The position numbers and the translations under genes are program-made. Below, in pieces: positions 17,322-24,604 of a DNA stretch of 57,276 bases. This stretch comes from Clostridium sp. OF03-18AA (GTDB lineage Bacteria > Bacillota > Clostridia > Lachnospirales > Lachnospiraceae), in assembly GCF_003478035.1 (NCBI RefSeq), contig NZ_QUEP01000018.1, positions 1 through 57,276 of the forward strand. Direction: 5' to 3'. The first letter of the stretch is position 1; every line of letters starts with the position of its first letter. The notes below the pieces were generated by a model that ran no database searches, was not told the origin of the DNA, and was given only the letters and a program-made list of their open reading frames with translations.

Positions 17322-18701
17322 TTACTGTACCCAGGCACCATCCGCGCCGACTTTATACTTGTTGTCGATCGTCGTATTTCTCACGATCTTGCCGTCTGCA
17401 CCGAGATAGAACCACTTGCCGGAATCCTGTCTCCAGGCATTCTTCGCCATCGTCCCGTTGGACTCAAAATAGTACCAGTCAGTTCCGAACATCTTCCATC
17501 CGGTCACCATCTTTCCATCCGGGTCGAAGCCGAAATCAGCGGCATCGATCGTATAGATCGTTCCGACAGCCTTTGTTCCATCAGCGAATTCATATCTCCA
17601 GCTTCCGTTGTCCTGAACCCACTTTCCCGCAGTCTCCTGCTTCGCAGTCGTTGTCGTGCTGTTTCCGGTCGTATTGCCTTTCTCTGTATTGACATACTGA
17701 TATCCGTAGTCCAGCATTTTCTTTGTATCTGCATAGTGGGTGCTCTTGGATTTTAAGATCACTGCGACCATGCGGACACCGTCCTTCTCAACACAGGTCA
17801 CAAGAGTGTTTCCTGCCTTGGAAGTATATCCCGTCTTTCCGCCGACGATTCCTGCATAGTATCTGGAATCATTCGGATAGAGCATCTTGTGGCCCGGAGT
17901 GATCGTTCTCGCAGCAGCAGCCTTTGTTGCCGGGAACTTGTAGCTCAATGTGGAATCGATCTGGCAGAGCGTCTGATTCGCAAATGCGGCAGCTGCGATC
18001 TTTGCCATATCACGGCATGTCGTGTACTGCTGGTCAGAGTTTAAACCGTTCGGATTCACAAAATGAGTGTTCGTGCAGCCAAGCTCCTTTGCTTTCGCGT
18101 TCATCAGATCTGCGAATGCGGAAATGCTGCCGGAGACATGCTCGGCAAGTCCGTTTGCAACCTCATTGGCGGATTTTAAGAGAAGTCCGTAGAGGCAGTC
18201 TTTTACAGATACCTGATCTCCTTCCACAAGTCCGATCTTCACCGCACCGGACTCCAGATTTGTGACAGCCGTCTTTGAAAACGTCACCTTGTCGTCCAGT
18301 TTCGATTTCTCCAGCACAAGGAGCGCTGTCATGAGCTTTGTGGTGCTGGCCGGGGCAAGTTTCTCATCGGCATTCTTCTCGAAGAGAACTCTTCCGTTCG
18401 TCACATCATAGAGGATTCCCGCCTCCGATGTGATCTCCGGCTTTGTGATGGCATCTGCAGCCGCTTTTGCCGCTGCGCTCACCTGGCTCTGGGTGTTTCC
18501 ACTGTTTGTATTGTTTGATGTACTGTTCTCATATCCCGGACCGCCCTCGTTTCCAGCCTGTGTCCCCGCTGTTGTCGTCTGAGTATTCTGGCTGGTCGTC
18601 TGTTTATCGCTGTCACGGATGATCGTAGCCGCCTGCACCGGCTGCGCCGCGAAGATCGCGCACGCAAGTGCAAACGGGATAATTCTGTTCATTTTTCTCA
18701 T
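17322..18701 (-). CDS. dacA: D-alanyl-D-alanine carboxypeptidase with cell-wall-binding repeats
   Basis: 459 residues, peptidase S11 (PBP5 type). Removes the terminal D-Ala from peptidoglycan stem peptides outside the cell. The start is ATG 18701 behind GAGGAAA; an in-frame codon further upstream lacks a site. Signal peptide MRKMNRIIPFALACAIFAAQPVQA, then a Ser/Thr/Gln/Asn-rich linker. Catalytic motifs: SxxK (ASTTKLMTALL), SxN (KSANEVANGLAE) and KTG (VGGKTGYTSKAGNT). The C-terminal ~90 residues are aromatic repeats (GWKMFGTDWYYFESNGTMAKNAW, GKWFYLGADGKIV) of the choline-binding/glucan-binding type, used here to hold the enzyme on the wall. Such repeats replace the usual C-terminal membrane helix. 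Confidence 0.92.
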   Translation of the reverse strand: MRKMNRIIPFALACAIFAAQPVQAATIIRDSDKQTTSQNTQTTTAGTQAGNEGGPGYENSTSNNTNSGNTQSQVSAAAKAAADAITKPEITSEAGILYDVTNGRVLFEKNADEKLAPASTTKLMTALLVLEKSKLDDKVTFSKTAVTNLESGAVKIGLVEGDQVSVKDCLYGLLLKSANEVANGLAEHVSGSISAFADLMNAKAKELGCTNTHFVNPNGLNSDQQYTTCRDMAKIAAAAFANQTLCQIDSTLSYKFPATKAAAARTITPGHKMLYPNDSRYYAGIVGGKTGYTSKAGNTLVTCVEKDGVRMVAVILKSKSTHYADTKKMLDYGYQYVNTEKGNTTGNSTTTTAKQETAGKWVQDNGSWRYEFADGTKAVGTIYTIDAADFGFDPDGKMVTGWKMFGTDWYYFESNGTMAKNAWRQDSGKWFYLGADGKIVRNTTIDNKYKVGADGAWVQ

Positions 18702-18761
18702 GTCTTTTTCCTCTTTTTCCGGTATATTTTCGCAAAGGTGCCGCTGTTCACGCATTTTACC

Positions 18762-18787
18762 ATGCGCAGACCTGCTGAAAAGTCACC
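18762..18787. repeat. Dispersed repeat family E, right-end fragment
   Basis: Positions 18762-18787 read ATGCGCAGACCT-R-CTGAA and onward, closely following the right end of the element at 43123-43256 (43231-43256). Confidence 0.5.
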
Positions 18788-18887
18788 TTTCCTCTCTCTA
18801 TGCTAACATAGATCCACCGAAAAAACTTTGAATTTTTCTGTCGATTTTCTTATGTCATTGGCATTTCGTGTTATTTTTCACGGGTAG

Positions 18888-18913
18888 GAATTTTCTGAAC
18901 TGAAAATTCCGTA
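18888..18913 (-). repeat. Dispersed palindromic repeat, family C, copy 2
   Basis: Exact reverse complement of 4580-4605 (26/26). Arms GAATTTTC / GAAAATTC. Confidence 0.8.
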
Positions 18914-18932
18914 TGATACCGTTGTGGTCGCG

Positions 18933-18970
18933 GATTTTGCCGATTCGGAATGCGAAGCATCGGCAAAATC
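18933..18970. repeat. Dispersed palindromic repeat, family A, copy 2
   Basis: Identical over 38 nt to 11564-11601, same orientation. It is directly followed by a family B element. Confidence 0.85.
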
Positions 18971-18972
18971 CT

Positions 18973-19011
18973 GTTACAGTGCGCGGGCATGGAGTGCCAG
19001 TGTACTGTAAC
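18973..19011 (+). repeat. Dispersed palindromic repeat, family B, copy 1
   Basis: A 39-nt imperfect hairpin beginning GTTACAGTGCGCGGGCA and ending TACTGTAAC. It matches the reverse complement of 46145-46183 at 38 of 39 positions. Confidence 0.85.
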
Positions 19012-19077
19012 CATTTCGTTACAGATCACGCACTGCCTGTCCGCACACTGCAGCAGGATCCTGCTGCAGGAAAGCAG

Positions 19078-22000
19078 CTATACATCCTCGTCCAGCATCC
19101 GGATCAAGTCTTCCCTTGTGATGCTGCTGAGTGCTCCGGTTCCCTCCGTCACCACAGTGTCCGCGAGATCCCGCTTCATCTCCTGAAGCTTCAGGATGTT
19201 CTCCTCGATCGTATGTTTTGTGATGAGTTTGAATACGGAGACCTGATTTTCCTGACCGATCCTGTGGGCACGGTCTGTCGCCTGGTTCTGCGCCGCCACA
19301 TTCCACCACGGATCGTAATGGATCACCACATCCGCAGCTGTCAGGTTTAATCCTGTTCCGCCTGCCTTCAGGGAGATCAGGAACACCATCACATCGTCCT
19401 TCTGGAAAGAAGATGCCATCTGCATGCGGTCCCGCTTCGGTGTCGCACCGGTGAGCAGGTAGAACGGGATCTTCTCCTTTTTCAGACGCTTTGCGATGAT
19501 CTCGAGCATCGACGTGAACTGTGAGAATAAGAGGATCTTATGACCTGCCGATGTCCCGTTCAAGAGCAGTTCCATGCAGGTGTCAAGCTTCGCAGAGCCG
19601 CCTTTATATCCCTCAAAACACAGGGACGGCTCACAGCAGATCTGGCGCAGACGCATGAGTTCCGCGAGGATCTGCATCCTCTCTTTTCCGTAGTCACCGT
19701 CGGTTCCCTCCATCAGCTGTTCCTTTAAGGAGGCGGCTGCCGCCGTGTAGAGATCCTTCTGCTCGCCTTCCATGTTGGAATACAGGACCGTCTCAAGCTT
19801 ATCCGGAAGCTCCTTTAAGACGTCTTTCTTTAATCTTCTCAGGATAAACGGACCTGTGAGCTTCTTTAACTGAGCCAGGGCATTCGGATCCTGGTCTCTC
19901 ACGATCGGCATCTCAAACGCCCGCTTAAATTTCTGCGAGGTGAATAAAAATCCCGGCATCAGGAAATCAAAGATACTCCACAACTCTCCGAGATGGTTCT
20001 CGATCGGCGTTCCCGTCAAAGCAAAGCGTGTTCTTGCCGGAACAGCCTTTACAGACTTCGCCGCCTGTGTGGAGGAATTCTTGATATACTGCGCCTCATC
20101 GATGATCTCAAAGCGGAACTCCTTTTCATGATACCAGAGAATATCGCGCTTTAAAAGGTCGTAGGAGGTGATGATCACATCCGGCTTTTCTGTCTCGTAA
20201 GCTGCGAACATCTCCTCGCGCTCGGCCTGGTTTCCCGCCGCCGTCATGATCTTAAGTTCCGGTGCAAACTGGGCAAACTCATTTTCCCAGTTGTATACAA
20301 GGGACGCCGGGCACACGACAAGAGAAACTCCGCCGTTTTTCGCCTTCTCATCGAGCAGGAGGGCGATGACCTGGATCGTCTTTCCAAGACCCATCTCATC
20401 TGCGAGAATTCCACCGAAACCATATGCATCCAGGCTCTTTAACCACCGGTATCCGACTTTCTGGTAACTGCGGAGCGTTGAAGCGAGGCGCTCCGGGATC
20501 TCATAATCGCTGTCTTCCACGTCTTTCATGCCGCGGACCACCGCCTTGAACAGCTGGTCCCGGTAGACGCTGACACTCTTATCCTCTTTTAACGCCGCAT
20601 CTAGGAACATGGCGCGGTACGCCGGAAGTTTGATCGTCTCGGAACCAACCAGCTCCTTCGAGACACCCAGCTGTTCCGCGATCTTTGCCACCGTGAGAAG
20701 TCCGCCGTCCCCGAGTGTCAGGAAGTCGCCGTTCTTCATCCGGTAGAAGCTCTTTTTCTTCCCGTAAGCCGCAAGGACCGCCGCCAGCTCTTCCCTCGGA
20801 AGTGCCCCGGTATCCACCTCAAGCTCCAGCCATCTTCCAAGCGTTCTCACCTGGACAGATGTGCTCACCGGCGGGAGAACGCGGATCTTCTTGAAGGACT
20901 CGGACACGAACACGTCACCCGTGTCCATGAACTTCTTCATTCCCTCAGAGATCAGACGATATACCGCCTCGTCATCATTTTTGATCACAAGGTTTCCGGA
21001 ACCGTCCTCCGTATATTTAAAGTAGGTAGTGATCAGCTGGCTCACCTTGAACTCTCCCGGAACATCCCGGCAGATCTCTTTCGGAACATTCTCATCTGCC
21101 AACGGATGGAAGGAAAAATCTCCATATGCAAGCTCCGGGCGCAGATTGACCGTCCCGACAGCGTCACTGTCAAAATAGAACGAGGCTTTCAACTCTTTCG
21201 GGCGGTAGCTCTCAAGATCCACGCCTTCTGAGCGGATCAGTCCGAAGGATTCCAGCTTTCTCAGAACACGCTCGTAAAAGAGCGGCATATCCCGGTCGTT
21301 GACTGAGACCTCGTTCTCCGCGTCCAGTCCCATGACCATGTATTCCATAAATACGGTCAGGCACTCCGTGTAGTCCGCATCACAGCAGTAGATTGCCTCC
21401 TGATCTGCGATAAACAGGGATTTTTCACCGGAAAAGGCCATGATATCCTTGTCCACGGTGACTTTGATGCCGTCTCTTCCCTCTTTTTTCACTACCGCGG
21501 TAAAGACCGGATTTTCCCTTTTTACTGTGAGCATCCGTTTTTTCTTCCGGTAGTCCTCGCACTCGATGGTCTGACCTTCCATGATCGCTAAGAAGCGCTC
21601 TCTCCCGGCTTTTCCGAGGATCAGCTCCTTTAACGCCGGCTCCGCCTCCATGGAAAATCTTCCGCTTCCGCGGTACTGTTCCCGGAAAAATCCGACACGC
21701 TCCATGATGAGAAGCGCCAGCGCACGGCTCTCCTCATCAAAAGCCTGGAGACTGTGGTGGAAAGCCAGTCCTTTTCCGTACTGGACAAGACTCATGTTTT
21801 CCATTGCTTTCGCGAAGGCGGTCAGATCCTTCACCGGGTACTGTTTCTCCCGTCCCACCGTGAAGCGGACCTTCACCTGTTCCCGCGAGATCGCGACGAT
21901 CGGGACCAGACGGTAATGTCCTTCCTCGGAGGCCCCCATGATCCGGCTCACCTCACGGTTTGTGTATTCCCGGACCATAAAGCGGACCTTCTGTGAAGTG

Positions 22001-22371
22001 GAGACCGGATGTTTTGACTCTCTGCTCTCCCTGCGGATCCACTCCGCGAGCAGGGCATGGGCATGCGGGCACATCGGGATCCCGTCCGGTCCCTGTGTGC
22101 AGGAGACTCCGCAAAATCCAAGATTTCTTCCTGTTTTACTGATATGCGAACAAGAGTAGTCAAAATTCTGACTACCCTTGCGCAGGATACGGACACGGTA
22201 TTCATCTTCCCCGTCCATGACGGTTCCTCTGATCTCTGTTTCGCCTTTCCAGAAGGTTTCGGCGGTAAGCTCCGTTACTTCCATATCGATTTGTCCCCCA
22301 GGTTTTTTAATAAAATATCCTACGAAACCAGATCGCTCCGCGCTTCGCGCTCCCACGATCTCAAACTTCAT
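19078..22371 (-). CDS. SNF2-family DEAD/DEAH-like ATPase (helicase-related)
   Basis: About 1097 residues. The C-terminal half is a SNF2 motor: LADEMGLGKTIQVIALL (Walker A), VVCPASLVYNWENEFAQF, DEAQYIKN (DEAQ box), FALTGTPIENHLGELWSIFDFL, KILLFSQFTSMLEII, and ATDRAHRIGQENQV (motif VI). The N-terminal ~600 residues match the bacterial SNF2-associated region and include a Cys/His cluster (CSHISKTGRNLGFCGVSC...MCPHAHALL) like a SWIM-type zinc site. It translocates on duplex DNA and may remodel RNA polymerase or protein-DNA complexes; the role in bacteria is unsettled. Start ATG 22371 or TTG 22377; the binding site (GAGG) is weak for either. Confidence 0.88.
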   Translation of the reverse strand: MKFEIVGARSAERSGFVGYFIKKPGGQIDMEVTELTAETFWKGETEIRGTVMDGEDEYRVRILRKGSQNFDYSCSHISKTGRNLGFCGVSCTQGPDGIPMCPHAHALLAEWIRRESRESKHPVSTSQKVRFMVREYTNREVSRIMGASEEGHYRLVPIVAISREQVKVRFTVGREKQYPVKDLTAFAKAMENMSLVQYGKGLAFHHSLQAFDEESRALALLIMERVGFFREQYRGSGRFSMEAEPALKELILGKAGRERFLAIMEGQTIECEDYRKKKRMLTVKRENPVFTAVVKKEGRDGIKVTVDKDIMAFSGEKSLFIADQEAIYCCDADYTECLTVFMEYMVMGLDAENEVSVNDRDMPLFYERVLRKLESFGLIRSEGVDLESYRPKELKASFYFDSDAVGTVNLRPELAYGDFSFHPLADENVPKEICRDVPGEFKVSQLITTYFKYTEDGSGNLVIKNDDEAVYRLISEGMKKFMDTGDVFVSESFKKIRVLPPVSTSVQVRTLGRWLELEVDTGALPREELAAVLAAYGKKKSFYRMKNGDFLTLGDGGLLTVAKIAEQLGVSKELVGSETIKLPAYRAMFLDAALKEDKSVSVYRDQLFKAVVRGMKDVEDSDYEIPERLASTLRSYQKVGYRWLKSLDAYGFGGILADEMGLGKTIQVIALLLDEKAKNGGVSLVVCPASLVYNWENEFAQFAPELKIMTAAGNQAEREEMFAAYETEKPDVIITSYDLLKRDILWYHEKEFRFEIIDEAQYIKNSSTQAAKSVKAVPARTRFALTGTPIENHLGELWSIFDFLMPGFLFTSQKFKRAFEMPIVRDQDPNALAQLKKLTGPFILRRLKKDVLKELPDKLETVLYSNMEGEQKDLYTAAAASLKEQLMEGTDGDYGKERMQILAELMRLRQICCEPSLCFEGYKGGSAKLDTCMELLLNGTSAGHKILLFSQFTSMLEIIAKRLKKEKIPFYLLTGATPKRDRMQMASSFQKDDVMVFLISLKAGGTGLNLTAADVVIHYDPWWNVAAQNQATDRAHRIGQENQVSVFKLITKHTIEENILKLQEMKRDLADTVVTEGTGALSSITREDLIRMLDEDV

Positions 22372-22411
22372 TCGCAATCCGGCCTCACGGCCTACTTGCT
22401 CATGAAGTTTT

Positions 22412-22475
22412 ACCTGTCAAATGTCTGTGCATCTTGGGAAGCAAGCTTCCCAATCTGTACAGCCGCTTGACAGGT
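22412..22475. repeat. Nested-hairpin intergenic element
   Basis: Outer 9-bp inverted repeat ACCTGTCAA/TTGACAGGT (22412-22420, 22467-22475) around a perfect 9-bp hairpin TTGGGAAGC-AA-GCTTCCCAA (22434-22453). Same architecture as the element at 12153-12286, including an AAGCAAGCTT core. Confidence 0.75.
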
Positions 22476-22482
22476 TATTTCA

Positions 22483-24249
22483 TCACATTCTCTCCGGCGC
22501 GTCAAATCCCAGGACGTTGATGCAGGTCATAAGAACATTGCGGGTTAATGTAACAAGGCTGATATATCCGGCCTGTTTCTTTTTATCTTCCTCGGCGATG
22601 ATCTTTGTCTCGTGATAGAAGTGGTTTAATGCGTTGGAGAGCTCGTAGATGTAAGCACAGATCTTATGCGGTGCAAGCTCCTCAAAACAGGTGAGCATCA
22701 CGTCACTGTATCTGGAGAGTGCGAGCATTAAGGTCTTCTCCGGCTCTGCGGACGGCGGAAGGATCTCACCGTTCTCTGTATTCTCACAGGTATCCTGATA
22801 TTTCTTTAAGATCGAATTGATTCGCGCGATCGTGTACAGGATATACGGACCTGTATTTCCCTCGAAAGAAGAAAACCGGTCGATATCGAAGACATAATCC
22901 TTTGTCGCCTGGTTGGAGAGATCCCCGTATTTTAAAGCGGCAAGACCAACGATCTCAGCTGTCTTCTTCGCCTCATCCTCGGAGACGGTACGGTTTTCCA
23001 TAATACGGTTGTAAGCAGCCTCATCGATATCCGCGATCAGGTTCTCCAGACGCATAACGCCGCCCTCTCTCGTCTTAAACGGCTTTCCGTCCTTTCCGTT
23101 CATCGTTCCGAAACCGACGAAATCCATCTTCCGGTCTGCCGGAACGATCCCCGCCTTCTTCGCAACACGGAACACCTGGGTAAAATGAAGCTCCTGGCGC
23201 TTGTCCACAACATAGATGTAGTGATCCGGCTTGAAATCTTCCTCTCTCTCAACGATCGTTGCAAGGTCAGAAGTCGCATAGAGAGCGGCTCCGTCGGATT
23301 TTCTCACGATACACGGCGGAAGCTCCTTCGTATCGGTCGGCTCCGCGATATCGACAACAAGAGCACCCTGGCTCTCGTAAGCAAGTCCCTTATCCTGAAG
23401 ATCCTTGATCAGTCCCGGGATATACGGCTGCGCGTCGCTCTCCCCTTTCCAGAGATCAAAATCAACATCGAGATTTGCATAGTTTCTCTTCAAATCCTTT
23501 AAAGACACATTCATGATGTGCTTCCAGATCGCACGATACGGCGCATATCCACTCTGAAGCTTGAAAGTTGCCTCCTGCGCACGCTCCTTGAACGCCTCAT
23601 CCACCTTGGACTTTCCGCTCGCCGCCGGGTAAATCTCCTCAAGCTCAGAGATCGTAAACGGTGCCTCCTCCGGATACTCCCCTGTAAAATTCGGATCAAA
23701 ATACGGAAGCTCCGGCTTTCTGTTCTTTAACTCCTCGATGATAAGTCCCATCTGAAGCCCCCAGTCACCGAGATGAACATCACCGATCACCTTGTGGCCG
23801 ACAAAACGTCCCATGCGCTTTAACGCCTCACCGATCACCGCAGAACGAAGATGACCGACATGAAGCGGTTTCGCAACATTCGCTCCGCCATAGTCGATAA
23901 TGATCGTCTCCGGATTCTCGACCTCATCCATACCAAGCTTCTTCGCATCCTTCATTCCGTTCATATAGTCAGAAAGAAAAGAAGCATCTACCTTTAAATT
24001 GATGAATCCCGGCATAACGGCATTCACCTCTTCAAACACCTTGCTGTCCTTTAACTGCTCCACAACACCGTTCGCGATATCGATCGGTTTCTTTTTATAT
24101 GTCTTTGCAGCTGCCATCGCACCATTGCACTGATACTCGCAAAGGTCCGGACGGTTAGACAACGTCACTTTCGCAAAATTCTCGTCATAACCATTCGCCG
24201 CAAAAGCTTTTCTCATCTCATCCGTGATGATATCCAGAATCTTTTTCAT
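22483..24249 (-). CDS. argS: Arginyl-tRNA synthetase
   Basis: 588 residues, class I aminoacyl-tRNA synthetase that charges tRNA-Arg. ATG 24249 was chosen behind AAGGAG (10 nt); an in-frame start 23 codons upstream has no site. N-terminal tRNA-binding domain, then the HIGH-type motif ANVAKPLHVGHLRSAVIGEAL (HVGH) and GDWGLQMG. In the catalytic core YVVDKRQELHFTQVFRVAKKAG and the GFGTMNGKDGKPFKTREGGVMRL segment are seen. The C-terminal anticodon-binding helix bundle has the NALNHFYHETKII and DPARM-like DAPERM ending. No T-box was seen upstream. A TATAAT (minus) lies near 24342-24347. Confidence 0.96.
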   Translation of the reverse strand: MKKILDIITDEMRKAFAANGYDENFAKVTLSNRPDLCEYQCNGAMAAAKTYKKKPIDIANGVVEQLKDSKVFEEVNAVMPGFINLKVDASFLSDYMNGMKDAKKLGMDEVENPETIIIDYGGANVAKPLHVGHLRSAVIGEALKRMGRFVGHKVIGDVHLGDWGLQMGLIIEELKNRKPELPYFDPNFTGEYPEEAPFTISELEEIYPAASGKSKVDEAFKERAQEATFKLQSGYAPYRAIWKHIMNVSLKDLKRNYANLDVDFDLWKGESDAQPYIPGLIKDLQDKGLAYESQGALVVDIAEPTDTKELPPCIVRKSDGAALYATSDLATIVEREEDFKPDHYIYVVDKRQELHFTQVFRVAKKAGIVPADRKMDFVGFGTMNGKDGKPFKTREGGVMRLENLIADIDEAAYNRIMENRTVSEDEAKKTAEIVGLAALKYGDLSNQATKDYVFDIDRFSSFEGNTGPYILYTIARINSILKKYQDTCENTENGEILPPSAEPEKTLMLALSRYSDVMLTCFEELAPHKICAYIYELSNALNHFYHETKIIAEEDKKKQAGYISLVTLTRNVLMTCINVLGFDAPERM

Positions 24250-24440
24250 CTGATCTTCTCCTTTATTAGCGTGCGAGTCTGCGATCATCCCATTCGCCGC
24301 ACCAAAACAGCCAAACAATACCGCAGACTGATACAGTAACTATCATTATACCGTATCACGGTAGAAAAATCCATACTTCTGCACACTTTTTTGCACAATC
24401 CGCGCCGAGCGCAGCAACGGCGCACTCCTTGCGCCTGCAG

Positions 24441-24512
24441 CGGAGAGCTTCCGGTCAGGAGTGCATGAATACGGGGAAGGATCCCACCGCACTCCTGACC
24501 GGAAGCTCTCCG
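24441..24512. repeat. 24-bp perfect inverted repeat
   Basis: Arms 24441-24464 and 24489-24512 are exact reverse complements (outer end CGGAGAGCTTCC, inner end CAGGAGTGC), with a 24-nt loop. Too long for a protein operator and without a T-run; could be a small palindromic mobile-type repeat. Confidence 0.9.
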
Positions 24513-24542
24513 CCCCGCTCTCGCCAACACGCTCTCTCCCGA

Positions 24543-24579
24543 AAAAACAACTGCCAGGCTCTCCAAAGAACCCGGCAGT
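24543..24579 (-). terminator. Intrinsic terminator after metH
   Basis: Minus strand ACTGCCGGG...CCTGGCAGT stem followed by TGTTTTTTC. Confidence 0.8.
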
Positions 24580-24604
24580 CACAACTATATCACGCTCTGA
24601 TCTC

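Larger units (their letters stand above)
18702..19077. other. Intergenic region rich in palindromic repeats
   Basis: 376 bp with no gene between the SNF2 gene and dacA. It holds a family E end-like sequence (18762-18787), a CTATG-CTAA-CATAG palindrome (18798-18811) and three repeat hairpins in a row (18888-19011, listed separately). No clean consensus promoter was found for dacA. Confidence 0.6.
24250..24604. promoter_or_regulatory. Intergenic region metH-argS
   Basis: 355 bp with no gene. It contains the metH terminator, a 24-bp perfect inverted repeat and a minus-strand TATAAT (about 24342-24347) with a poor -35, probably the argS promoter. Confidence 0.45.

Noticed and set aside
24250..24604. 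T-box leader before argS
   Set aside because: No AGGGTGGNACCGCG-like T-box sequence or specifier stem seen; the leader after the -10 is under 100 nt.
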